Below are positions 17,117-26,453 of a DNA stretch of 64,000 bases, in pieces (position 1 is the first letter of the stretch; each line of letters starts with the position of its first letter). Made by a program: the position numbers and the translations under genes. Location of the stretch: the NCBI RefSeq assembly GCF_016924665.1, contig NZ_JAFFJT010000025.1:62001-126000 (forward strand), in the 5' to 3' direction. The stretch comes from Nocardioides sp. SYSU D00038. GTDB taxonomy: Bacteria > Actinomycetota > Actinomycetes > Propionibacteriales > Nocardioidaceae. The notes below the pieces were generated by a model, which did no database searches, had not been told where the DNA came from, and saw only the letters and a list, made by a program, of their open reading frames with translations.

Positions 17117-18043
17117 TCACACCGGCGGCTCGGAGGAGGCACCGGCCGGGACCGGGTCCGGGGAGACGGGGTGGGCGGCGGCCGCGGGCTCGTGGGTCAC
17201 GACCTCGAGCCGCGACAGCTCGTCGCGGAGCCGCGCGGCCGCGCGGGCGAGCCCCACGAGGTTGTCGTCGGCGGCGCCGGCCGGGCCGCGGGTGTACTCG
17301 AACGGGTTGTCCAGGTCGCGGATCAGGCTGACCAGGTAGATGAGCAGGTAGGAGATCAGCCCGGTCGCGACCAGCGTCGGTGCGAGGCTGGGGCCGATGT
17401 CGGTGAGCAGCAGCACGATCAGCAGCGCAGCCGCGGTGACCTCGGCGATCAGGTAGCCCGCGGTGACGAACGACGTGCGCCGCATCGTGTCCATCCGGAC
17501 GACGACCTTGCGGATGTTGTGCTGCTCGGCCCGGAGCCGGTTGAGGTAGGTGGCCTGCACCTTGACGCCGAGCGCGATCAGGAAGCCGTTGAACGCCCGG
17601 ATGTCACCCAGCACGTCCTCGAAGCCCTTGTCGTGCTGGAGCCAGGTGCGCACCGAGGTGCCGATCTCGACCAGCTGGGCCAGCGCCGCCCGGGCGGCCG
17701 GCAGCTGGTGCTCCTGGTGGGCGATCAGGCACTCGTCGGCCATCGTCTCCAGGCTCGCCGCGAGCTCGCCGGGCAGCCGCTCGGCCTCCTTGAAGTCGCT
17801 GGAGGTGCCGGTCAGCAGGAAGCCGACGATGAAGACCTCGGCGGAGATGGCGGCGGCCAGCAGCGGGCTCAGCCCGAGCACGTGCCACTCGGCCTGCTCG
17901 ATGATGACCTTGAGCACCAGGACGGCCACGACGAACGGCGCCGCGCTCACGAGGATGCGCGGGTTGCCCCGGAACAGGTGCTTGGTCACAAGGGGGAATC
18001 GTAGGCCCTCGGGGAGATGGCCCACATGACTCATCCGAGCCAT
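17117..18043 (-). CDS. Bestrophin-like membrane protein (tentative)
   Basis: 308 residues. Two membrane helices near the N terminus (AAPFVVAVLVLKVII and AAAISAEVFIVGFLL), a long cytoplasmic helical region, then two helices (about 195-245) followed by SLIRDLDNPFEY. The D-x-DNPF stretch after the last helix is characteristic of bestrophin-like/DUF4239 proteins, which are anion-channel relatives; the rest of the match is weak by eye. The tail is Pro/Ala-rich. A second ATG at 18034 is an alternative start. Its 5' end lies 24 bases from the 3' end of pdxH on the same strand. Confidence 0.6.
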   Translation of the reverse strand: MARMSHVGHLPEGLRFPLVTKHLFRGNPRILVSAAPFVVAVLVLKVIIEQAEWHVLGLSPLLAAAISAEVFIVGFLLTGTSSDFKEAERLPGELAASLETMADECLIAHQEHQLPAARAALAQLVEIGTSVRTWLQHDKGFEDVLGDIRAFNGFLIALGVKVQATYLNRLRAEQHNIRKVVVRMDTMRRTSFVTAGYLIAEVTAAALLIVLLLTDIGPSLAPTLVATGLISYLLIYLVSLIRDLDNPFEYTRGPAGAADDNLVGLARAAARLRDELSRLEVVTHEPAAAAHPVSPDPVPAGASSEPPV

Positions 18044-18067
18044 CTTCGCGGGCCACGCGGTGGACCG

Positions 18068-18718
18068 TCAGGGGGCCAGTCGCTCGGTGCTCCACCCCTC
18101 CGGGTGACGCCGGTAGACCAGCCGGTCGTGCATCCGCCCGGGCCGACCCTGCCAGAACTCCACGGCCTCCGGCCGCACCCGGTAGCCGCCCCACTCCTGC
18201 GGTGTCGGCACCGGTGCGCCCTCGTGGCGGGCCGCCACCTCGGCGTACGCCGCCTCCAGCTCGGCCCGGTCGGCGACCGGACGCGACTGGTGGGAGGCCC
18301 ACGCACCGAGCTGCGACCCGCGCGGGCGGGCGGCGAAGTAGGCGTCGACGTCGGCGCGCGGCAGCGGGGTGGCGATCCCGTCGACGCGGACCTGGCGCTC
18401 GAGCGGGTGCCAGGGGAACAGCAGCGCGCACCGCGGGTTGGCGGCCAGCTCCTCACCCTTGCGCGACCCGGTGTTGGTGAAGAACACGAAGCCCTCGTCG
18501 GAGACCCCCTTGAGCAGCACGAACCGCGACGAGGGCACGCCGTCGGGGGTGGCGGTGGCGACCACCATCGCGTTGGGCTCGTGGATGCCGGCGGTCCGCG
18601 CCTCGTCGTACCACCGGGCGAACATGGCCATCGGGTCGGGCAGCAGGTCGTCCTCGGCGAGGCCGCCGCGGGAGTACTCCTCGCGGGCGGCGGCCAGGAG
18701 GTCGGAGAGCTCGCTCAT
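18068..18718 (-). CDS. pdxH: Pyridoxamine 5'-phosphate oxidase
   Basis: 216 residues, usual length for PdxH. Recognisable segments are PDPMAMFARWYDEA (N-terminal helix), PSSRFVLLKGVSDEGFVFFT and GSRKGEELAANP (FMN binding), ASHQSRPV, and the C-terminal WGGYRVRPEAVEFWQGRPGR and RLAP, which contact FMN and the substrate phosphate. It oxidises pyridoxine/pyridoxamine phosphate to pyridoxal phosphate. It is divergent from citrate synthase across 123 bases; serC, a PLP enzyme, lies 4 kb away, and proximity of these three genes is also seen in other actinobacteria (from memory). Confidence 0.95.
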   Translation of the reverse strand: MSELSDLLAAAREEYSRGGLAEDDLLPDPMAMFARWYDEARTAGIHEPNAMVVATATPDGVPSSRFVLLKGVSDEGFVFFTNTGSRKGEELAANPRCALLFPWHPLERQVRVDGIATPLPRADVDAYFAARPRGSQLGAWASHQSRPVADRAELEAAYAEVAARHEGAPVPTPQEWGGYRVRPEAVEFWQGRPGRMHDRLVYRRHPEGWSTERLAP

Positions 18719-18841
18719 GGAGCCATGAAACCCGATGCTGGGTATCGGGGTCGGGGGCGGTCAGCGCCCCGGGAGCCGTGGGGCACAATGCCCGATGGCC
18801 CTGCCGGAGAAGCCACCGGCCCAGGACAGAGGAGTTCCCGC

Positions 18842-19945
18842 ATGGTCGAGGTCCACCACGGACTCGAAGGGGTCGTCGCGTTCGAGACCCAGATCGCCGA
18901 GCCCGACAAGGAGGGCTCCGCCCTCCGCTACCGCGGTGTCGACATCGAGGACATCGTCGGCCGGGTGCCGTTCGAGAACGTCTGGGGCCTGCTCATCGAC
19001 GGCTCCTACACCCCCGGCCTGGCGCCGGCCGAGCCGTTCATCCTGCCCGTCCACACCGGCGACGTCCGCGTCGACGTACAGGCGGCCGTCGCGATGCTGG
19101 CGCCGGCGTTCGGCTTCGGGCAGACCTACGACATCTCCGACGAGCAGGCCCGCGAGGACCTCGGCCGGGTGGCCGTCATGGTGCTGTCGTACGCCGCGCA
19201 GTCGGCCCGCGGCCTGCACCAGCCGGTCGTGCCGCAGCGGCTCGTCGACGAGGGCAAGACCCTCGCGGAGAAGTTCCTCATCCGCTGGAAGGGCGAGGCC
19301 GACCCCAAGCACGTCAAGGCGATCGACGCCTACTGGAGCAGCGCCGCCGAGCACGGCATGAACGCCTCCACCTTCACCGCCCGGGTGATCACCTCCACCG
19401 GCGCCGACGTCGCGGCGGCGTTCTCGGGTGCGATCGGCGCGATGAGCGGCCCGCTCCACGGCGGCGCCCCCTCGCGCGTGCTGGGGATGATCGAGGAGGT
19501 CGAGAAGACCGGCGACGCCACGGCGTACGTCAAGGGCCTGCTCGACTCCGGCGAGCGGCTGATGGGCTTCGGCCACCGCGTCTACCGCGCCGAGGACCCC
19601 CGCGCCCGGGTGCTGCGCCGCACCGCGCGCGAGCTCGACGCACCCCGCTACGAGGTCGCCGAGGCCCTGGAGAAGGCGGCGCTCGCCGAGCTGCGCGAGC
19701 GGCGCCCCGACCGGGTGCTCGAGACCAACGTGGAGTTCTGGGCCGCGATCGTCCTCGACTTCGCCGAGGTGCCGGCCAACATGTTCACCTCGATGTTCAC
19801 CTGCGCCCGCACGGGCGGCTGGTCGGCGCACATCCTCGAGCAGAAGACCACCGGCCGGCTGATCCGGCCCTCGGCGATCTACACCGGCCCCGCGCCTCGC
19901 GGTGCCGACGAGGTCGAGGGGTGGCAGGAGGCCTGGGGGGCCTGA
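18842..19945 (+). CDS. citA: Citrate synthase (citrate synthase 2 type)
   Basis: 367 residues. The catalytic residues are visible: His206 in GPLHGGAPS, His245 in MGFGHRVYR and Asp306 in AAIVLDFAEVP. The short length and LRYRGVDIEDIVG place it in the smaller dimeric actinobacterial group often called citrate synthase 2 or citA, not the allosteric Gram-negative type. It condenses acetyl-CoA with oxaloacetate; some members of this group prefer methylcitrate chemistry, but no prp genes are near. AGAGGAG at about 18829 gives a good ribosome site. GGGC-ACAAT-GCCC at about 18782-18794 may be the -10 region. Confidence 0.92.
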   Translation: MVEVHHGLEGVVAFETQIAEPDKEGSALRYRGVDIEDIVGRVPFENVWGLLIDGSYTPGLAPAEPFILPVHTGDVRVDVQAAVAMLAPAFGFGQTYDISDEQAREDLGRVAVMVLSYAAQSARGLHQPVVPQRLVDEGKTLAEKFLIRWKGEADPKHVKAIDAYWSSAAEHGMNASTFTARVITSTGADVAAAFSGAIGAMSGPLHGGAPSRVLGMIEEVEKTGDATAYVKGLLDSGERLMGFGHRVYRAEDPRARVLRRTARELDAPRYEVAEALEKAALAELRERRPDRVLETNVEFWAAIVLDFAEVPANMFTSMFTCARTGGWSAHILEQKTTGRLIRPSAIYTGPAPRGADEVEGWQEAWGA

Positions 19946-20026
19946 CGCGAGCGTCGGGATGGCCCGATCGGGCTACCCGAAGATGGCCCGAGGTGAGGAT
20001 CGCGACGGCAGGAGCGCGGCAGCTAG

Positions 20027-20070
20027 TCTCGGGCGCAGACCCGCTGGTGACCCGAGACGCCGGCGGGTCT
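20027..20070. other. H-type pseudoknot-like structure downstream of citA
   Basis: Two interleaved perfect pairings occur: TCTCGGG (20027-20033) with CCCGAGA (20051-20057), and AGACCCGC (20037-20044) with GCGGGTCT (20063-20070). The order 1, 2, 1', 2' is that of an H-type pseudoknot, or of two mutually exclusive hairpins. It lies in the 189-base gap between the convergent citA and the minus-strand gene 20135-20695, so it could act in either 3' UTR or as a two-way terminator. No function is claimed. Confidence 0.45.
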
Positions 20071-20134
20071 ACTCATGCCCGGGCAACCTCGGCGCCCGGC
20101 CTGGAGCCGACCGAGAGCCGACCCGGAGCCGGCC

Positions 20135-20695
20135 TCAGAGCCGCCCGCGGTACCAGCTGGTGCGGCCCTTGGCCCCGGCCCGAGACAGCGACACGTGCAC
20201 GTGGTCGCGGTGCCGCAGCGTCTTGGAGCAGCTCCTGACCCGCCGGCACGACGACGACAGGTAGGGGCGCGGCTCGAAGCCCTCCCAGGCGGCGTACATC
20301 CGGTCGTCCCAGATGACGTACATGATCCCCATCCGCCGCGCCTTGGCGTGCGGGGTGCCGGCCCGGTCGCTGGCGAACACCCGGGCGAGGAACGCCTCGA
20401 CGGTCGCGGCGTCGCCCGGGTCGTCGGCGTCCATCGTCCAGTCGATCGCGCGGCCGTCCTGGTGCTCGGAGACCGACGAGCTGCACCGGCGCCAGGTGGC
20501 ACCCCCGGATCCGCCGTGCTGCCTGACGATCCAGCGACCGAGCACCACGGTGCCGCGCTGCACCAACTTGCTGCACCTCGTCTCGGGGTCGTACGACGCG
20601 TAGGGCTCGACCGGCGGCGCCGCCTGCGCGGCGGTGGGGAGCAGGACGGCGACGAGCGCGACGAGCGCAGCGGCGAGCGGGGCACGGCGGGGCAT
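20135..20695 (-). CDS. Secreted ARB_07466-like protein
   Basis: 186 residues with a clear Sec signal peptide (RRAPLAAALVALVAVLLPTAAQAA, about 2-26). The mature part has CSKLVQRGTVVLGRW, SEHQDGRAIDWTMDADDP, RRMGIMYVIWDDRMYA and HRDHVHVSLSRAGAKGRTSW. This matches the actinobacterial ARB_07466-like C-terminal domain, whose S-x-H-x2-G-x-A-x-D and H-x2-H patterns recall metal ligands of D,D-peptidases of the VanY/lysostaphin class. A role in cell-wall hydrolysis is possible but unproven. Four Cys could form disulfides outside the cell. Confidence 0.8.
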   Translation of the reverse strand: MPRRAPLAAALVALVAVLLPTAAQAAPPVEPYASYDPETRCSKLVQRGTVVLGRWIVRQHGGSGGATWRRCSSSVSEHQDGRAIDWTMDADDPGDAATVEAFLARVFASDRAGTPHAKARRMGIMYVIWDDRMYAAWEGFEPRPYLSSSCRRVRSCSKTLRHRDHVHVSLSRAGAKGRTSWYRGRL

Positions 20696-20727
20696 GGCGC
20701 GACCGTAGGAAGGTCGTGGGCGGGGCG

Positions 20728-21387
20728 TCAGCGAGACGGCGGGGATTCGTCCGTTCGACGGTCGAGATGGTCCGGGACGACCCGTGCGGTGCGGGCCAGG
20801 TAGGCGATGCCGCGCGGCGAGAGCTCGTAGCCGACCGCGAAGCTGCGGGTCAGCCCCAGGGCCTTGAGCTTGCGCACGTCGATCTTGAACGGTGCGGTCT
20901 CAAGGCCGACCAGCTCGGCCAGGTCGGGCGCCCGGCGCTGGGGGTGGCGCCGGATCAGGTCGAGGGTCGCCATGGTCCGGGCGCCGTGGCTGCTGGCCCG
21001 GTCGAGGCGCTCGAGTCGCGCGTCGATCGCCGCCACGTCGGCCTCGGCGAGGTCGTCGTCCTCCCGCAGCGCGATGCGAGGGTCCTCCCCCGCCCAGGAC
21101 AGTCCCACGCGGTAGCAGGGAAGCGTGGGGTCGGGGGCGAGTCGTCGGCGCAGGCGCTCCGCGTCGGGCCAGCCGGCGCGCACCGCCTCGTCGTCGGTGA
21201 TGGTGTCGGCGTCGACGACCTCCACCGACTCCACCCGCACGATCCCGGCCACGGTCGTGAACTGCTGCCCCGGCACCACGTCCTGGCGGCGCCAGCGGCG
21301 GAACGCCAACGTCACCGAGCCGTCGCGCACCCCCTGGGCGACCTTCGGGGGCAGCAGCACCCGGGCATAGTGGCCTATCCACCCCAC
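20728..21387 (-). CDS. ASCH-like domain with C-terminal winged helix
   Basis: About 219 residues. The N-terminal half (RVLLPPKVAQGVRDGSVTLA, PGQQFTTVAGIVRVESVEVV, TDDEAVRAGWP) looks like an ASCH domain, a beta-barrel related to the PUA RNA-binding fold. The C-terminal part (MATLDLIRRHPQRRAPDLAE to LSPRGIAYL) resembles a winged helix with a predicted wing. No known fusion was recalled. The start is uncertain: GTG 21387 overlaps the upstream gene by 13 bases, and GTG 21360 leaves a short gap; the ASCH homology begins close to 21360. Nucleic-acid binding is inferred. Confidence 0.7.
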   Translation of the reverse strand: MGWIGHYARVLLPPKVAQGVRDGSVTLAFRRWRRQDVVPGQQFTTVAGIVRVESVEVVDADTITDDEAVRAGWPDAERLRRRLAPDPTLPCYRVGLSWAGEDPRIALREDDDLAEADVAAIDARLERLDRASSHGARTMATLDLIRRHPQRRAPDLAELVGLETAPFKIDVRKLKALGLTRSFAVGYELSPRGIAYLARTARVVPDHLDRRTDESPPSR

Positions 21388-22031
21388 CCGAAGCCAGCCA
21401 GGTGGAAGGCCACCCAGGCGGCGACGCCGACGGCCGGCGTCAGGAGCGCGGCCCGGGCCGCGTCGTCGAGCCGGGCCGAGCCGGCCAGCACCAGCGCCGC
21501 CGCCAGCCCGGCGGTCAGCACCGCGACCGCCCCGTCGCGGAGCATCGCCTCGCCCAGCAGCACCCCGGCCGGCAGCGCCAGCAGCCCGGCCGCGACCCAG
21601 CCCGTCGTACGCCGCCACCCGGCGCCCGCCGCGCCGAGCACCGGGCCGACCACCAGCCCCATGCCCACCCACATCAGGGTGTGCGGGCGGAGCAGCACGT
21701 CGGGCGCCAGGCCGTTCCAGCCGAGCCCGAGCCGGCGCAGCTCGGCGACGTAGTAGGCCTCGGTCGCGACGACGAGCACGACCGCGCCGCAGAGCGCGCC
21801 CAGCAACGGCCGTCCGGGCAGCAGCGTGCCCACGACGAAGGCGCACACCGCCCACACGGCGCTGGAGTTCGCCAGGTGGGCCAGCGGGTAGGACAGCTGG
21901 CGCTGCAGCCAGAGGTCGCCGACGCCGAGTACGACGCCGGCGCCGGCCGCGAGCACGACCGGCCAGACGAGCAGCGGCCGAGGGGCGGGGACCGGCCGAG
22001 GGACCGTGGGAAGGGACGTCGAGGTGGTCAT
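21375..22031 (-). CDS. Integral membrane protein (DUF6518-like, tentative)
   Basis: 218 residues with about seven hydrophobic segments, beginning LLVWPVVLAAGAGVVLGVGD and including LAHLANSSAVWAVCAFVVGT. The short LANSSAVW stretch and topology recall the DUF6518 family of small actinobacterial membrane proteins; this is from memory and not certain. No catalytic or transport motif is seen. Its end overlaps the ASCH-like gene, so they may be translated together. Confidence 0.65.
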   Translation of the reverse strand: MTTSTSLPTVPRPVPAPRPLLVWPVVLAAGAGVVLGVGDLWLQRQLSYPLAHLANSSAVWAVCAFVVGTLLPGRPLLGALCGAVVLVVATEAYYVAELRRLGLGWNGLAPDVLLRPHTLMWVGMGLVVGPVLGAAGAGWRRTTGWVAAGLLALPAGVLLGEAMLRDGAVAVLTAGLAAALVLAGSARLDDAARAALLTPAVGVAAWVAFHLAGFGWGG

Positions 22032-22121
22032 GCCCCGATCCTCGGCAGCCGCGGGCCGGGCCGACCTCGGTCTGAGGTACCGCGACGCCGACCCGAGGTG
22101 CCGGCGACGCCGCCGACGGTG

Positions 22122-22616
22122 CTAGAGCCGCCGGGCGAAGCAGCGGTTGACCGGGGAGTCGCGGTAGTGGCCGAAGCCGGGGATCCTCACGTAGCCGGCC
22201 GACTCGTACAGCGCGATCGCCTCGGGCTGGCGCGACCCGGTCTCGAGCACCATCGCCCCCGCCCCGGCGGCCGCCGCGGTCGCCTCGAGGTGGGCCAGCA
22301 CGGCCCGGGCGTGACCGCGGCCCCGCGCCCGCGGGGCGACGTACATCCGCTTGATCTCGGCGGTCTCGGTGACACCTTCGAATGCCGCGTCGTGCCGGCG
22401 TCGCCAGGCCCCCGTCGCGACCGCCGCGCCGGCGTCGTAGCCCACGAAGAAGCTGCCGCCGGGCGGCTCGAACATCGCCGGGTCGAGCGGGGTCTCGTCG
22501 CGGCCGCCGTAGCGGGCGACGTACTCCTGCTGCACCTCCTCGACGAGCGCGAGTGCGTCGGGGTGGCCGTAGGGGACGCGCTCGATCAGCAGCGTCCCGA
22601 CCGGCAGGTCGGGCAT
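22122..22616 (-). CDS. GNAT-family N-acetyltransferase
   Basis: 164 residues from ATG 22616. Motif A of the GNAT fold is clear: IKRMYVAPRARGRGHARAVL (R-x2-G-x-G/A acetyl-CoA loop), followed by ETGSRQPEAIALYESAGYVR, the usual motif B. FGHYRDSPVNRCFARRL is the C terminus, common in acetyltransferases of the amino-acid/peptide branch. The acceptor substrate cannot be predicted. It is divergent from serC across 70 bases. Confidence 0.9.
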   Translation of the reverse strand: MPDLPVGTLLIERVPYGHPDALALVEEVQQEYVARYGGRDETPLDPAMFEPPGGSFFVGYDAGAAVATGAWRRRHDAAFEGVTETAEIKRMYVAPRARGRGHARAVLAHLEATAAAAGAGAMVLETGSRQPEAIALYESAGYVRIPGFGHYRDSPVNRCFARRL

Positions 22617-22643
22617 CTGGACTCCTCGGGGACCACGGCGGAG

Positions 22644-23802
<1,159 letters not shown>

Positions 23803-23813
23803 CCTCCCCGGAG

Positions 23814-23857
23814 GTTCACCCGTCGTCCATCCCGGCGTCCCGGGCCGGTCACCCGGC
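23814..23857 (+). promoter_or_regulatory. Candidate PHO box upstream of phoX
   Basis: Four consecutive 11-base units start at 23814: GTTCACCCGTC, GTCCATCCCGG, CGTCCCGGGCC and GGTCACCCGGC. Units 1, 2 and 4 fit the actinobacterial PhoP direct-repeat consensus (G-G/T-TCA-YYY-R-G/C-G), and the 11-base periodicity is exact. It lies 49-92 bases before phoX, a typical PhoP target under phosphate limitation. PhoR/PhoP genes are not in the window. Confidence 0.55.
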
Positions 23858-23905
23858 GGCGACAGGGTTCAGCGTGCCTGCCACCACGAGATCCCGGGAG
23901 CCCGC

Positions 23906-25966
23906 ATGACCGTCGAGCCTGCCGACCGCACCACCCTGCCGCTGCTGACCGACGGGCTGCCGATGGCCGGCCGCACCCACGGCCGCCGGAGCCCGGTGAC
24001 CTGCCACCTGCGCTGCGGTGACGCCTGCTCGGTCGTCGCGCCCAACGTCACCGAGACGTCGTACTTCCGCGACGTCGCCTCGGCCGCGCTGACCCGGCGC
24101 GGCGCGCTCGGCGCAGCGGCGCTCGGCACCGGCCTGGCCGCCCTCGGTGGCGCCCCGGCCGCGGCCCGCCCCCACCACGGCGGTCACCGCCCGCCCGGCC
24201 ACGGGCACGGCGGCGGGGTAGGAGGGTTGCGCTTCGACGCGATCGCGCCGGTCGCGGCCAGCGTCGACGACCTCACCGTGCCACGCGGCTACACGTGGGA
24301 CCCGGTGATCCGGTGGGGCGACCCGGTGCTGCGCGGCGCGCCGACGTTCGACCCCGAGCACCAGACCGCCCGCGCGCAGGCCGGCCAGTTCGGCTACAAC
24401 AACGACTACCTCGACATCATCGTCACCGACCGGCGCGGGACCCGCGCGCTGCTGGTGTGCAACCACGAGTACACCAACGAGAACATCATGTTCCCGCCCG
24501 ACCTCGACCCCGCCGAGAAGATCCGGATCGCCTGGGCCGCGCACGGCATGTCGGTCGTCGAGCTGCGCCGTCGCCGCCGGGGTGAGGCGTGGACCTACGT
24601 GCCGGGCGCCCGCCTCAACCGGCGGATCACCCTCGAGACGCCGTTCCGCATGGACGGTCCGGCCGCCGGCTCCCCGCTGCTGCGCACCGCCGAGGACCGC
24701 ACCGGCCGCCGCGTGCGCGGCACGATGAACAACTGCGCCGGCGGCACCACGCCGTGGGGCACCGTGCTGTCGGGGGAGGAGAACTTCAACCAGTACTTCT
24801 ACGCGGCCGGCACCGACCAGCGCGAGGCGCGCTACGGCCTCGGGCCGACCCAGGACGGCCGCAACTGGCGCTCGGTCGACCCGCGGTGGAACGCCACCAG
24901 CGCCGACTTCCGCAACGAACCCAACCGCTTCGGCTGGGTCGTCGAGGTCGACCCGCACGACCCGACGTCCACCCCGGTGAAGCACACCGCGATGGGCCGC
25001 TTCAAGCACGAGGGCGCGAACGTCGTCGTCAACCACGACGGTCGGGTCGTGGCCTACATGGGCGACGACGAGCGGTTCGACTACGTCTACCGCTTCGTCT
25101 CCAAGCGGCGCTACCGCGCCGGCGACCGCCCCCGCGACCGTCGCCACAACCTCGGACTGCTCTCCGAGGGCGACCTCTCGGTGGCCCGCTTCACCGGCGA
25201 CGGCCTCGCCGACGGCGTCTCCGACGGCACCGGCGAGTGGATCCCGCTGACCCGCGACGGCCGGTCGATGGTGCCGGGCTTCTCGATCGACGAGGTGCTG
25301 GTCTTCACCCGGCTGGCCGCGGACGCCGTGCAGCCCACGAAGATGGACCGCCCCGAGGACGTCGAGCCCAACCTCCACAACGGCCGGGTCTACATCGCGT
25401 GCACCAACAACACCGACCGCGGGAAGGCCGGCAAGGAGGGTCCCACCGAGCCCAACCCCCGCCCGGCCAACAAGGACGGCCACGTGGTCGAGCTGGTGCC
25501 GACCCGCGGCGACCACACCGCCCGCACGTTCAGCTGGAACCTGCTGCTGGTCTGCGGCGATCCCGCCACCGCCGGCACCTACTTCGGCGGTTACCAGGGT
25601 GAGGTCTCGCCGATCTCGTGCCCCGACAACGTCGCCTTCGACAGCCGCGGCAACCTGTGGGTCTCCACCGACGGGCAGCCGAGCTCGCTGCAGCTGAACG
25701 ACGGGCTGTTCAAGGTGCCCGTGAGCGGGCCCGAGCGCGGGCGGGTGCAGCAGTTCCTCGCCGTGCCGACCGGTGCCGAGACCTGCGGGCCGGTGATCCA
25801 CGACCGGGACGACTCGGTGTTCGTGGCCGTGCAGCACCCCGGCGAGGACGGCACGTGGGAGGCGCAGAAGTCGCGGTTCCCCGACTACGTCCCGGTCGGG
25901 AAGCGGGCCCGGCGCGGTGAGCTCGCCGGCCCCCGCCCGACGGTCGTGCAGGTCACGAAGCGCTGA
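23906..25966 (+). CDS. phoX: PhoX-family alkaline phosphatase-like protein (DUF839)
   Basis: 686 residues. An N-terminal segment with CHLRCGDAC is followed by TRRGALGAAALGTGLAALGG, a twin-arginine signal, so export is by Tat although the arginines sit about 60 residues in. The mature protein shows the PhoX family segments YNNDYLDIIV, LLVCNHEYTNENIM, NNCAGGTTPWGTVLSGEEN, FKHEGANVVV, YRFVS and SCPDNVAFDSRGNLW, and would be a Ca/Fe-dependent phosphomonoesterase. A candidate PHO box precedes it. Its 3' end overlaps the convergent macro-domain gene by 14 bases. Confidence 0.9.
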   Translation: MTVEPADRTTLPLLTDGLPMAGRTHGRRSPVTCHLRCGDACSVVAPNVTETSYFRDVASAALTRRGALGAAALGTGLAALGGAPAAARPHHGGHRPPGHGHGGGVGGLRFDAIAPVAASVDDLTVPRGYTWDPVIRWGDPVLRGAPTFDPEHQTARAQAGQFGYNNDYLDIIVTDRRGTRALLVCNHEYTNENIMFPPDLDPAEKIRIAWAAHGMSVVELRRRRRGEAWTYVPGARLNRRITLETPFRMDGPAAGSPLLRTAEDRTGRRVRGTMNNCAGGTTPWGTVLSGEENFNQYFYAAGTDQREARYGLGPTQDGRNWRSVDPRWNATSADFRNEPNRFGWVVEVDPHDPTSTPVKHTAMGRFKHEGANVVVNHDGRVVAYMGDDERFDYVYRFVSKRRYRAGDRPRDRRHNLGLLSEGDLSVARFTGDGLADGVSDGTGEWIPLTRDGRSMVPGFSIDEVLVFTRLAADAVQPTKMDRPEDVEPNLHNGRVYIACTNNTDRGKAGKEGPTEPNPRPANKDGHVVELVPTRGDHTARTFSWNLLLVCGDPATAGTYFGGYQGEVSPISCPDNVAFDSRGNLWVSTDGQPSSLQLNDGLFKVPVSGPERGRVQQFLAVPTGAETCGPVIHDRDDSVFVAVQHPGEDGTWEAQKSRFPDYVPVGKRARRGELAGPRPTVVQVTKR

Positions 25967-26453
25967 CCGCGCGCTCCACCAGCTCGAAGGTCGACCGGTC
26001 GAAGGCGACCAGCCGCGCCTCCTCCACCCCGGTGGCGGCCGACCGGAGGACCTCGAGCGCGCACGCGACGGCGTCGTCCTTGGGCCAGCCGTAGACGCCG
26101 GCGCTGACCAGCGGGAAGGCCACGCTGCGGGCGCCGAGCTCGTCGGCGACCTCGAGCGCGCGGGCGTAGCAGGAGGTGAGCAGGCCGCGGTCGGTCTCGC
26201 CGGCGTTGCGGTTGGGGCCGACCACGTGGATCACCCACCTCGCCGGCAGCGCCCCCGCCGTGGTCCATCCGGCGTCACCGGTGGCCAACCCGTCGGGGAA
26301 GCGGCGTACGCAGTCGGCCAGCACCTCCGGGCCGCCCGCCCGGTGGATGGCGCCGTCGACGCCGCCACCGCCGCGCATCCGGTTGTTGGCGGCGTTGACC
26401 ACCGCATCGACGTGCTGCTCGGTGATGTCGCCCTGCACCGCGGTGATCCTCAT
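25953..26453 (-). CDS. Macro-domain protein, O-acetyl-ADP-ribose deacetylase type
   Basis: 166 residues, a stand-alone macro domain. RITAVQGDIT, VDAVVNAANN, GGGGVDGAIHRAGG, WVIHVVGP and FPLVSAGVYGWP are the five conserved blocks of YmdB/MacroD-type proteins; the Asn in NAANN and the GVDGAI loop contact ADP-ribose. Expected role: hydrolysis of O-acetyl-ADP-ribose (a sirtuin product) or removal of ADP-ribose from proteins or DNA. Its ATG overlaps the topoisomerase IB stop by 4 bases (ATGA), so both are co-translated, which could link ADP-ribose removal with DNA damage. Confidence 0.93.
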   Translation of the reverse strand: MRITAVQGDITEQHVDAVVNAANNRMRGGGGVDGAIHRAGGPEVLADCVRRFPDGLATGDAGWTTAGALPARWVIHVVGPNRNAGETDRGLLTSCYARALEVADELGARSVAFPLVSAGVYGWPKDDAVACALEVLRSAATGVEEARLVAFDRSTFELVERAVSAS

